This document shows, in pieces, positions 26,101 to 37,500 of a stretch of 64,000 nt of DNA. A program made the translations under genes and the position numbers. How positions within the stretch are numbered: position 1 is the stretch's first letter; each line of letters starts with the position of its first letter. A model generated the notes under the pieces. It did no database searches, was not told the origin of the DNA, and saw only the letters and a list, made by a program, of their open reading frames with translations. The DNA lies in contig OY821744.1 in assembly GCA_963682055.1 (NCBI GenBank), forward strand, positions 35,564,967-35,628,966. The letters are read 5' to 3'. The DNA comes from Primula veris (Eukaryota; Streptophyta; Magnoliopsida; Ericales; Primulaceae).

Positions 26101-28587
26101 GACATGGTAAGGAACAAGTTATAGAGCTATAATTTATGGCTTCAGATAACATTAAAAAAAGCAACTTTCCGTAGCAAGATTATCTCTCAGGTAATCGAAT
26201 CCAAGCTCACTGTTGGTGACATAAGTGATATCACATAAGTAATTCTCCCTCCTCTGTTCGCTCGTCATATTTTCTGCCATGTAAGAAAATTCCAGTTAAT
26301 GATAGAGAAGTCCGTTTTCGCAGATGACTTAAGCTAACAAATATATAAACACATTTCTATGCAATCCAATTAATTATGAGAACGAAGAGAATAGACTGAA
26401 ACAATATAAGCAGAAAGTCCTTTCGAGATTTGAATCAAACACTTTACAGGTTGCTTCTTTTCAAACTACTTGAGCAACAAGTCATTATATGTCTTGGAAA
26501 CTTTAATTGGTGCGCCCAATGAAAAATGGGACAAAAACTTTCAATATCCCCAACATGCATGCCTGAATAATTGACTAGGTGAAATTATCACCTTCAAATG
26601 ACCTGATCAAGAGCATAACTTAGCATAAGAACAACAAATTGGCAAAATCTTCAGATATTCTTTTTCTCAAACAACAGGTGATGCATAAGCTTTTGGGAAC
26701 AATACGTATTTACTTTCCTAGTTGTTACTTGCGTGCATAATAACTGTTTACATTACAGCTTCATTTATCTACTTGAAGATAAAATCTCTCCATAATAGAA
26801 GTAAGTTTAATTATACTACGAAGTTTAAGTATCATTCCGCTTCCATACTAGTTAGGTGGATTCTTGTGCATTAGTATGGATCTATTTAGAGTTGAACGCG
26901 GATCGCAAACAAAACCTTGTGTTAGGGTTTCACTTTTTCATGATTCGGTATCAGGGCTTAATTTACTTCCCTAATTTGGTTATGACAATTCTACTTTATA
27001 AAAGCAATGATATCTAACGATGAGATTTTTTTTAAAAGAAAGAGTAGTAGTAAAGGAGTGAGAAGAGTAGAGGACATACGTTGGATCAAGCCAACCTTCA
27101 AGCCGAGGAACCTGGGGACTTGACCAACCCATTCACAGTCACGGCGGGCCAAGTAGTCGTTGACGGTGACAACATAAACCCCTTTTCCAGTGAGAGCATT
27201 GAGAAATGCAGGCAGTATAGCAACAAGGGTCTTCCCCTCTCCCGTCCTCATCTCTGCTATTTCCCCCTTGTGAAGCACCATCCCACCTTACATACATACA
27301 TACATGATCACTATGATGACATAACACTACCACCGATGAATATCAAGTAAGTAAATGAATGAGGGGGCGTTTAGTAGTAGTAAGGTAGCATACCAATGAG
27401 TTGGACGTCGAAAGGTCTGAGACCGAGAACACGCTTAGAGGCTTCTCGCACCAGAGCAAATGCTTCCTAAGAGATATGCAGAATGAACCAGCAATTAAAG
27501 TAGTTATTAGTGTGTAGTCTAGTGTGGCTGAAAACACGGAATACTAGTAATTAAATACTAAAGACAAACCAATACTGCTAGCTTAGTAACACCTATAAGT
27601 TGTTCAAAGGTATTTTTCATCTTGTTTGATTAATTGAATGGAGTACATTGTCCTGTGTAGTTAATAGTAGTAATAGATTTCTGATTCGTTGGCGTGTAAC
27701 AATAATTCAAAAACTGCTAAATTAACAAGTGGAGAGCATTATTAAGGGAAATGAAGATGATGGAAGTAGAGAAGTACGATTATGTTACAGGAGTTTGTAT
27801 ACTTAAAAAAAAAAAACTTTGCTTTTTGATAAAATTGAAATTATTGGTGTAAAATTAATTATACTCTGAAACTATGAGAACTATTTCAATAATATTAAAT
27901 AGTGTTGAGTTAATAGAAAAATGATTGTATAAAAGTGAAAAAAAAATGAAAGTAGAATATAGTGAACTGAAAGTAATTTTGAAGTTAGATGAGAGGGTAA
28001 TTTGATATGATAAAGTATTAATTTGGGTGAATGGTAAGGCAATATAGAGATATGAAAGAAAATAAAAAATCAAGAAATATTGTAATAAAAGACAGTAAAT
28101 AAAAAAGAGAAGTGAGTAGATAACAAACGGGAAGGAGGTCGAGGAGGGGGGTGGAGAGAGAGCGTAGTTGTAAGGAGGAAGCGGTATCCCTGAGTTGGGA
28201 ATCGGTGAGGGTTTGGAAGTTGGATTCAAGGTTGTTGATAAGCGTTATGGTTGATGAATATTGTTTACGGGCCATCTCTCCGTTGTTATTGTTGTTGTTG
28301 AAGGAAAGAAGCTTATTCAATCCACCAAACAGTCCTCCTCCTATTCCTGAACCGCTACTTGCCGTTGAGGAAGAGGAAGAAGAAGAAGAAGCTCTCGCAA
28401 CCATCATTCTTCTCACCCTTTTATTATTATTATGATTATGATTATGATTATTATGAGTGGTGGTGGTGTTTTGTGAGAAGTGGGGTGGTGGTTTTGTTGT
28501 CCACCACAGCACCAGCTGCTTCTTATTACTAATTATTACTCCTCCACCGTTACTTTTATCACAAAATGTTGGTCTCACCATCGCCAT
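20136..28587 (-). CDS. SECA1: Chloroplast protein translocase motor SecA1 (20 exons)
   Basis: Exons in transcription order, plus-strand coordinates: 28129-28587, 27394-27466, 27080-27286, 26170-26273, 25903-26082, 25028-25246, 24794-24907, 24593-24706, 24089-24256, 23699-23874, 23245-23311, 23005-23151, 21937-22032, 21765-21833, 21454-21555, 21119-21370, 20950-21017, 20658-20775, 20322-20561, 20136-20222. They encode about 1019 residues, close to Arabidopsis SECA1. SecA1 is the ATPase that pushes precursors through the thylakoid SCY1/SECE1 channel. Visible motifs: Walker A MRTGEGKT near 190-197, [12 protein letters not shown] near 296-307, [24 protein letters not shown], and [11 protein letters not shown]. 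The Ser/Asn/His-rich first 90 or so residues fit a transit peptide. The C-terminus lacks the bacterial zinc-binding tail, as in plastid SecA. I chose the ATG at 28587; the frame is open farther upstream but only from a TTG. Intron 4 has a GA donor, listed separately. Confidence 0.95.
26164..26169 (-). other. Non-canonical GA splice donor of SECA1 intron 4
   Basis: On the minus strand the exon ends GCTACG and the intron begins GAAAGT. Positions +3 to +6 (AAGT) match the plant donor consensus, so the site looks like GTAAGT with T changed to A at +2. The junction is fixed on both sides: DNLAT before and SVDELVLRG after are contiguous in SecA1 proteins, and the acceptor TGCAG at 26083-26087 is normal. 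The nearby GT at 26164-26165 would shift the frame. Confidence 0.8.
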
Positions 28588-28634
28588 TCCAACCCCACAC
28601 CCACACCCACCGTTACTAAACAACACCCCTCTTA

Positions 28635-28677
<43 letters not shown>

Positions 28678-30606
28678 CTTCTTCTTTGCTTATTAAGTAT
28701 GTAAGTGTCTGGATAAGGCTTTTTGGACGACTCATTGCCTCCCCCTCTACTTTACTCACTTTCCACCAATTCCCCCCTACAATATATGCTCAATTATACT
28801 ACACTTTTCAAATCATACCAATATTAAACCTATTCATTTTTACCATTTTTACTATCCAAACTATCTAAATTATTATCTAACATTTGTGCTTAACATCCAA
28901 TCAATCAAGCTACTCTCAGTCCATTTGACCATTATAAATTGGTACCAAATTGGTCAAATTTATTTAGTTTATATACTACTTTTATCACGTTTATTGTAGA
29001 TTGGATACCAAATTAGTAAAATATAATAGTATAGATAAAAAATACTTTGTATTAAATTGATACCCAATTTATTGATTTTTACCATTTTAGTATTCAAACT
29101 ATCTGCTTCTTCAAATTGATACTTAAGATTTGTGCTTAACATACAATCAATGTACTCTTGCCCAATTAAGCATTATAGATTTGTACTAAATTGGTAAAAG
29201 CTAGTATAGATATTAAACAGTGTTTTTTTTATAGATAGAAAGTAGAGCCCCAACAATTAAAAGTGTCTTGATTCAAAATGAACCATCAAGGTTAGGTATC
29301 AATTTAGAAAATTAGGTAAGTATGATACTAAATTGCTAAAACTTGATAGATTGGATTTGTCAATTTTCTCTATTTCTTATAATTTATTATTTATTTCTTT
29401 CTCCATTCAAAAATCTGTCATAAGATGGTTATTTTAAAAAAGTCATCGCTATATTTAGAATATACTATCATACTAATTAAAGAAGAATATTGTGTATCAT
29501 ACATGTGTCTTTGTGTTTCTAAAAGTGGCTAGTACGGGGTTGAAGTAGTTTGATGAGTGTCAATGTGGACATGTACTATTGGTGAGTGGATTCGCCATCG
29601 ATGTTGCTGCCGTCTCTTCATAAAGGTTGTTGGAATCCAAGCTCCTGAACAGTAAGTACATCATATAAGTTGGTCTCAGAAGAAGCCCCCCAATCTCATC
29701 GCAACACTCTCATTCTACTAATGATATATTAGTTGTTCTTCTTCGTTTACTACGTACTGCTGCTATCATTTTGTACTGGTAGTGTGGTGTTGTCCACTAT
29801 TGGTGTGTCACTAGATAACAAATACAAAATCGCACGTGATCATACACAATATCGCTCATGATTATTGGGATTCGCACACCTCATAAATTTGCACAACGGA
29901 AATAAACGACACGATTGATTGAAAAAAATGACAAACAATCTCACACTAACAAAAAATAGGGAATAAAATGAATCACACGCAAAGAAGACAATATTTATTA
30001 AAGAGGTTCACACAACATTGACTACGTCCCAAACTGTTGCATTTGACATTTACATATATATATATATTATAAAGAGAAGTGCAAGGTTGATCATACAAAA
30101 GCAAAGAAGGTCTCACTCACAATAGAACACGCTCTCTACAATATTATCTATCAAATTTATGGTAAAATATGAAATGATATGCATAAAGGGTGTTGTTGTA
30201 TATAGAGTTGAAGATGAGAGAGTATTACTTATTCCTATAGTTGACACGAGATTATTAAAGCAGAACAATTTTAAGTATATAAAAGGTTTGGCTCCACCAC
30301 AATTTAATTTATAATTATTCCACGTGTGATTAATGCAAAACAAAGTTAATAATAAATTAGAAGAAAAATACAATATGACCAACCAATTAAAAAATAGGTA
30401 GATTTAGTAAAAGTGTAAACTACAAAGGGTGGGAATGTAAATGCAAGGGGGTGAATAATAATAATAAAAGAAGTGGGAAAGATAGATAAAACCGGGAAAA
30501 GAGGTTTAATTAGAAAGAAAGAAAGAAAGAAAGAGTTGAAGAGGGTGGAAAACAGGGAAATAGGATGTTAAATAGCAAATAAATGAATCTGTATGTTATA
30601 TGTTAA

Positions 30607-30645
<39 letters not shown>

Positions 30646-30920
30646 CCAAGTAAGTAAGTAAGTAGTTAGTATATATATATGTGCATGCATGCGTTGGGTA
30701 GAGAGTAATTAACAAACACAATAATTAACAATTAATACTGAGTGAGTGAGTGAGAGATGGATCTGAGAGATTATCCATCCACTTTGCATACTTAACTACT
30801 TACTTACTCTGTAATATATATATATATATATATAATAAACAAAAAAGAGATTCAGTCAAATTAAATATGATCAACAAGACAAAACTTGTTTGTGCTTTTC
30901 TAGATAGATAGATATTATTC

Positions 30921-30958
<38 letters not shown>

Positions 30959-31746
30959 CCCACCCAATAAGTGCCTTTGTTTCCGTCAAGCTAGCTTATA
31001 ATGCATGCATGGTAATTTCCCTTTCACATTTTTAAACTAATTAAGTTGTTTTGTTTGAATTCTGGAATCGTGTTTCTCTTCTCACATTTAATAAAACACC
31101 ATCATCTTTATCATCCAATATTCTCGTTCATTATTATTAGCAAGCATCACCCTAACTAACTTCTCCTAAACATATATTCATTCTACTACTCTTAATATAC
31201 ATACATACCTACATACATACATACATGTACACCCATTCCATTCTATTTGATTTCACTTTCTATCTTACCTCTCCCTGCTTTTTAATAATTAACGAGACAT
31301 GCATTTCCTTGGTTTTATGCATGCTAATCTTAGGCCTGCTTGTTATCATTTGACTTACTATGAATTATTGCACTAAATAATAATAATAATAATAATACAA
31401 AAATTACATGCTAGCTTTCTATATATTGAATACAGGTTAATTTTGGCAACACTGAACAATCACATGAACAACCCTTTAAAGGCAATCAGCTTGCAAGGTA
31501 ATGCAAACCTTAACGCTTTAGAGTATGGCCCCCCAAATTAAGTGATACTTTCTTTTCAATATATACACATACCTTCATTATGTAATTACCAAGACTTAGT
31601 TTTGACTTACAAGCCAAGCACTTCAAAAAGTTTTGAAAATTCATAAGATTTGTACACTACTTTGCTTAGCTACTAGTGCTTCTCTGTTATGTATATATAT
31701 ATATATATATATATCCATATTCTTGTGAATTTGAGTAGCACTAAAA
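28588..31746. other. Intergenic/promoter region between SECA1 and the BAHD gene
   Basis: The two genes diverge from this 3.2-kb AT-rich region, so it should hold both promoters. CT and AT runs at about 28635-28677 probably lie in the SECA1 leader. Further microsatellites include AG (about 30612-30643), AT (about 30817-30833), TG (about 30924-30955), AAT/ATA (about 31375-31396) and an AT run at about 31690-31714 just before the BAHD start. No coding sequence is supported. Confidence 0.7.
28835..29330. repeat. Diverged tandem duplication of about 240 bp
   Basis: Two successive segments share the same series of words: TTTTTACCATTTT, then CAAACTATCT, then TTTGTGCTTAACAT, CAATCAAT, CATTATA and an AAATTGGT-type end. 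They begin near 28838 and 29076. The copies are clearly diverged. It may be an old satellite-like or MITE-derived repeat; I recognise no family. Confidence 0.55.
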
Positions 31747-33415
31747 ATGGATATCCAGCAGCAGCAGGTGGAGGGTGTGATTAGATTGAGTAAAGTGCTT
31801 GTTAAACCAGCTAGTCCTACGCCCTCTGGAATGCTTGATCTATCAACCATTGACAAATTGCAAGTACTAAGATGCAACGCAAGAACGCTTCATGTGTTCA
31901 AGTATGGCCCTGCTGGAGTAGCAGAGGTGATTAAAAAGGCCTTGGCAGAGGCGCTAGTTCCCTATTATCCTCTTGCTGGCCGTCTTAAATTTGACCATGA
32001 TGATTCTAACAATAGCACTATCGAAGGAGTAGATTGTAACTCTCAAGGTGTTTGGTTTGTCGAGGCAACCGCCCCAAATGGTACACTCGAGTCCCTCAAT
32101 TACTTTGTTGACAATCACAACCATGCGTCGTTATTCACAGCTCTACTTCCTGACCATCCCCCGGCTGATGATCCTCTCGTACTCATGCAGGTTACATACC
32201 AAACTAGTTACCTTTTACCCAGCTCTACCATATTCATCACAAAAGTGCTTTTTGAGCTTGTTTGCTAGCTTTCTGCTTAACAGAAAGATATGTGCCTATG
32301 GTTCCCTGGCGAAAAAGAAAAAAAAAGGCAATCTAGTTTGAAGCAAATTAATAAAAGATACAATTTTAGGGGTAAAAGCCGAAAAGCTTGAAGCCAAAAA
32401 AACCAACTATGCCAGTTTGCCCAATTTAGTTGTCTTTTATGTTTGAATGATGAAATAATGGAATTTTGGGATATGCCAGGTTACTCAATATGCATGTGGT
32501 GGATTTGTGATGGGGCTAACATTCTGCCATAGCATGTGTGATGGACTTGGAGCCGCTCGATTCTTGCAGGCTGTGGGTGAGATTGCCAGAGGATGCCAGC
32601 TGAATGTTGTGCCCGTGTGGCACAGGGAATTTCTCGACATGAAAAAGCAACCAAAACCAGGATCTGATCATCAACAACTCCCGCAACCACCGCCTATATT
32701 CCTCGATGATGAAGACAAGAAGCTCCGACATGCCAACATCGACATCCCCCTTGATGACATCATTCGTCTCAAACAAAAATTTCATGACTCTACAGGTTTC
32801 GTTTGCTCCACCTTTGAGATTGTTGCTGCTATGCTGTGGAAGAGCAGAACTTTATCAGCCACTTCTGGAAACAATGATTATAAAAAGCAGCAAGTAATCA
32901 TGATGAAACTGGTATTCTTTGCAAACTGTCGTGGGGTGGTGCAACCTCCTTTGCCTCACGGCTTCTACGGAAACTGCTTCTATCCGATGACAATCACGGA
33001 ATCTAGTGAAACCCTCGCTGAGGCATCCCTTGAGGATGTGATAAAGCTCATCCAACATGCAAAGACCCATCTTCTATCCGTTGAGTTCAAGAAATGGATC
33101 AATGGACAACTTGTGGGGGCACAGGACCCGTTCTTCCCGCCTGGTATGGGGGACAAAGAGGTGGACGACTGTTACAACACATTGTTCATATCGGAGTGGG
33201 GACGACTGGGTTTCAACCAGGTTGATTATGGGTGGGGACCGCCTATACACGTCATGCCTATACAAGGATCGCCAATGATACCTGTTGCTATCGTAGGTTC
33301 TTTGCCTCGTCCAAGCAAAGGGACTCGTCTCATGACTTGGTGCGTTCACACGCCCCATCTCCAATCGTTCCTTCATCACATGATGTCCTCCTCCTCCTCA
33401 AAAGTGATCAACTGA
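31747..33415 (+). CDS. BAHD acyltransferase (HXXXD family)
   Basis: Two exons, 31747-32190 and 32480-33415 (TGA), joined in phase 0 by a GT-AG intron, give about 459 residues, normal for BAHD enzymes. They transfer acyl groups from acyl-CoA to alcohols or amines in the cytosol. The catalytic HXXXD motif is H165-S-M-C-D169 at the start of exon 2. The structural DFGWG motif appears as DYGWG at about 397-401, a conservative F-to-Y variant. Other family marks are YYPLAGRL near 80 and YGNCFYP in the second domain. The single intron close to the HXXXD motif is typical of the family. N-terminal features suggest the alcohol/amine acyltransferase clade, but substrate cannot be read from sequence. An AT-rich run at about 31690-31714 lies about 35 bp upstream of the ATG, as expected for the leader or core promoter. 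Confidence 0.93.
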
Positions 33416-33749
33416 GACAATATCACGAATCCCGAACAAATATATAAGATCTCCAAATAACATAATCTTTGTTAATTATCATGAGTAATGAAAAGGTTCT
33501 TCTCACCTTCATTATCCCTGGTCACCTGTTAATAATATATAGTGTGGTGTTTTTCTGTTTAACACTTTAATTACATGTCATTATTTGTTTGTTCTCTTTG
33601 ATGTAAACTATATGAGTACATGTGATTCTCTTTTTCCTTTTTAAATAAACCCTTTCTACATTTGTAATAATACTAAAGAGAACGGGGAAATATGGGGAAC
33701 AAATGTATATATATAGCTAAAGAGAATTAAGGAAGACAACATGTAGAAT
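33416..33749. other. 3' flank of the BAHD gene
   Basis: Presumed 3' UTR and short intergenic DNA, with no other structure seen. Confidence 0.5.
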
Positions 33750-33752
33750 TAA

Positions 33753-33917
33753 CACTACAAGTCTGTCACAAGTCTGTCGCAAATTGATTAAACTGTCACA
33801 AAACCGTCACAAATTGACTAAACTGTCACAAAGTCGTCACAAAAACCGTCGCTAATAAGCTCGTAACAAAAAATACCGTCACTAATACCGTCGTTATTTG
33901 AGTATTTTTTTGTAGTG
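33753..33917. mobile_element. 165-bp CACTA-type MITE
   Basis: The ends are CACTACAA and TTGTAGTG, exact inverted repeats, with the 3-bp target duplication TAA at 33750-33752 and 33918-33920. The interior is almost entirely repeats of CTGTCACAAA/CCGTCAC-type words, resembling the subterminal repeats of CACTA (En/Spm) transposons. It has no coding capacity. Confidence 0.85.
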
Positions 33918-34104
33918 TAATACAACTGGATCGATCCTATATATACAACTCTGTCTGGGGTGATCACTTTAGCCGATTAATGAGTTGAGAAACCAACCAT
34001 TCAACCCGAATATATGGTTTAATTATAATTCAAAACCATCTACGCCTACATATCTTCCCTTACAATTAATAACCCACCCACCTCTTATTATTGATGGCAC
34101 CAAT

Positions 34105-34544
34105 TGTAGTGCTACTATTTATGAAGCTATCAATAGTGGTGCGACTATGAGGGAGAGGCGAGGGCTGCCCTAAACCTAAATCGCCATTTACGGAGATGGA
34201 TGAGAGAGAGACGGTGGCTGTGTATTTATGATATTGTTTTTCTTTATAATTATGTATTATATATTAACTGATGAATTATTTGTGAGCGTAGGATTAATAG
34301 ATTTGCTGTAATCTGGAGCGTATGATTAATTAGGGTTTTAGTAAGTGTTATCTCCAGATGATGACACGTGTCAAGTTATCAACGGCTGAGATTATAGCAG
34401 TTAAATAACTGCTAATAACTGCCTTAAGTTTCAAATGTTGATATTTAGTATAAATACTGCAGATTGTAACAGTTTGAGGATATGTAATAATAAACCAACT
34501 TCTTAATTTCTTTAAAATTCCGGTTACTACTCTAATACATCACA
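34105..34544 (+). repeat. 5' LTR of the Gypsy element
   Basis: A 440-bp LTR. Differences from the 3' copy are GACTATG against GACCATG, GCGTATG against GCGTAGG, TTGATAT against TTGCTAT, and one missing T near 34500. Confidence 0.93.
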
Positions 34545-34547
34545 AAT

Positions 34548-34560
34548 TGGTATCAGAGCA
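34548..34560 (+). promoter_or_regulatory. Primer-binding site (initiator tRNA-Met)
   Basis: TGGTATCAGAGCA begins three bases after the 5' LTR, complementary to the 3' end of initiator methionine tRNA. Confidence 0.92.
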
Positions 34561-34569
34561 GTCGATTCC

Positions 34570-37500
34570 ATGGCTGGAAAACGTGGCCAAGCATCACAAC
34601 AAGCCCAACCAACTTCTACTCCGTTTAACGAAACCAATCAACCCATAGTTCAACCAGAAAATCAAGTTCCAGAAATTCAAACTCATATGACTACTGATCA
34701 AAAAATTGATCAGTTACAAAACCTTATGGCACAAATGAATGTTCAATTACAAGAGTTAAGTGAGTCTCAAAGACAAAACAAAATTAAGGAAGGAGAAATT
34801 GGATCATCAAGTACTCCTGGACAGACCAACTTCAAAAATTTTAATGCTGAAGGCCTTCAAAACACGGTACCTGAACAAAACTTTCTTAATATTAGAACCG
34901 TGAGACTTGATTTCCCCAGGTTTTTTGCTGAAAAATATATGGAATGGGTTTATAAGGTTAATCAATTCTTCAATTTATATCATACTCCAGAAAACCAAAA
35001 AATAATGATTGCTAATTTACATTTCGAAGATAAGGCCTTAATCTGGTATCAAAATCAAGAACAAACAGGACAATTTACTTCTTGGGAAGAATTTACAGAA
35101 CATGTTATAAGAAGGTTCTCTGAAAATCTCCATGAAAATGCTTTAGATTCACTCATTAAGTTGAAACAATCTCATTCTGTTAAAGATTATAAGGGAGAGT
35201 TTGAATTACTTTCTAACAGGATCAAAGATTTAAGTGAAAATCATAAATTAACTTATTTTGTGAGTGGGTTAAAAGAGGAGATTGGGTTGATGGTTAAAAT
35301 ACAGTTTCCTAAGAGTATTGATACTGCATATGCTATAGCAATTTATCAAGAACAAAGATTAACACTGGAAAGAAAAAATGCTAATAAATCTTATGGGGGG
35401 CATAGTAAGTACAATTCAAATTTCCAGAACAACTCTAATAAAATGCAAGGTTCTCTTTCTAATGTTAATCTACCACCTATAAAAAGATTGACTCCTAATG
35501 AAATGGAAGAAAGAAGAAAAAAGAACTTATGCTACAATTGTGATGAGAAATGGATAAGGGGTCATGTTTGTATTAAGCCTAAAATATTCTTACTTCAAAA
35601 TCAGTGTTTTTATAGTGAAGAAGAGGAAGAAACTGGTTTTAATGAAGCTAATGAAAATGATAGGGAGAATAGGGATGATAACCAGCCAGAAATTACTTTA
35701 CAGGCAATTACTGGGGGTGTAAATGCTTCATTACTTAGGTTTGTTGGTAAAATTAATGGACAAAAGATTGGTATTTTGATGGATTCTGGTAGTACACATA
35801 ATTTTTTAGATCCTAAGTGGGTTCATAAATTAAAATTACCAGTTGTTACTAATCAATCAATGAATGTTAAGGTGGCTAATGGGGAAAGTTTGAAGAGTGA
35901 GGGTGTGTGTAAGAATCTGACCTTAAAGATACAGAACCATAAAATCACAACAAATTGCTTAGTTCTACCTCTAGTTGGTTATGACATGGTGTTAGGGGTC
36001 CAATGGTTAAGTTCTTTGGGTCAAATAAATTGCAATTTTAAGAATCTGACCATGTCTTTTTATATGGGTAATGAATTAGTTTGTTTGAAGGGGATCAAAA
36101 ACCAAAATGAAGTATCTGAATTAAATTATTTGGAAGGAAAATTGAATAAAGAGACAGGACTTATCTTTCAGCTTTATGCAGTGGAACTTCAGAAAGATAC
36201 CCAGACCCAGATATGTGATCCTGTGCTTAATGAATATTTGGATGTATTTGCAGAACCACAAACTTTGCCACCTGAAAGGGAAATTGGACATAAAATTGAA
36301 TTAGAAAGTGGCACAAATCCAATTTCTGTTAGACCTTATAGGTATCCTTACTATCAAAAGTCTGAAATAGAAAAGATAGTTAATGATTTATTAAAAAATG
36401 GGTTTATAAGACCATCTCAGTCATCTTTTTCATCTCCAGTTATATTAGTTAAAAAAGCAGATGGAACATGGAGAATGTGTGTTGATTATAGAGCTTTGAA
36501 TCAAGTTACAGTTAAGGATAAATTTCCTATACCAGTGGTAGATGAGTTACTAGATGAATTACATGGGACAGTAATTTTCTCTAAGTTAGATTTAAGATCT
36601 GGTTATCATCAAATTAGGATGAATAAAGTGGATATACCAAAAACAGCTTTTAGAACTCATGAGGGGCAATATGAATTCTTAGTAATGCCATTTGGTCTAA
36701 CTAATGCTCCAGCCACTTTTCAGAGTACTATGAATACTATGTTCAAACCTTATTTAAGGAAATTTGTCTTGGTATTTTTTGATGATATTCTAATCTACAG
36801 TAAATCTAGAGAACAACATCAAGAACATCTCAAAATAACCTTAAAATTAATGAGAGATAATCAATTCTATGCTAAGTTGTCTAAATGCAAATTTTATCAA
36901 CAAGAAATTGATTATTTGGGGCACTTAATATCTGAAAATGGGGTTAAGGGAGATCCTGCTAAAATACAAAGTATGCTAAGTTGGCCAACACCTAAAAATG
37001 TTAAAGGGGTAAGAGGGTTCTTGGGTTTAACTGGTTATTATAGAAGATTTATCAAAAATTATGGGGGAATAGCAAGTGCACTGACTAATTTGTTAAAGAA
37101 AGATGCTTTTTTATGGTCTGATGATGCAGAAACTGCTTTTAATAATTTGAAATTGGCTGTTACTACCCCACCTGTCTTAGCTTTGCCAGATTTTAGCAAA
37201 AAATTTGTTATTGAATGTGATGCATCTGGGATTGGAATTGGAGCAGTATTACAGCAGGAAGGAAGACCAATAGCATTTTATAGCAAAGCTTTAAAAGGAA
37301 AAATGTTGAGTTTTTCTACTTATGAAAAAGAATTGTATGCCTTGGTACAATCTATTCAAAAATGGAGACCTTATATTTTTGGTACTGAATTTATAGTTAA
37401 CACTGATCATCAGAGTTTAAAATTTTTGTTAGAACAAAAAATAGGTACTCCTGCTCAACAAAAATGGCTTTCAAAACTTTTAGGGTACAATTTTAAAATA

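Noticed and set aside
27855..28128. Hydrophobic ORFs on the minus strand after SECA1 exon 1
   Set aside because: They are translations of AT-rich intron 1; the conserved frame leaves exon 1 at 28129 and resumes at 27466.
20136..28587. SecA as evidence of bacterial contamination
   Set aside because: The gene has 20 exons with conserved splice sites, a Ser/Asn-rich transit-peptide-like N-terminus and no bacterial C-terminal zinc tail, so it is the plant nuclear gene for a plastid protein.
33985..34173. Small ORF ending in the sequence RRGLP upstream of the Gypsy element
   Set aside because: Its second half is the 5' LTR; the same residues end the Gypsy polyprotein in the 3' LTR. It is not a separate gene.
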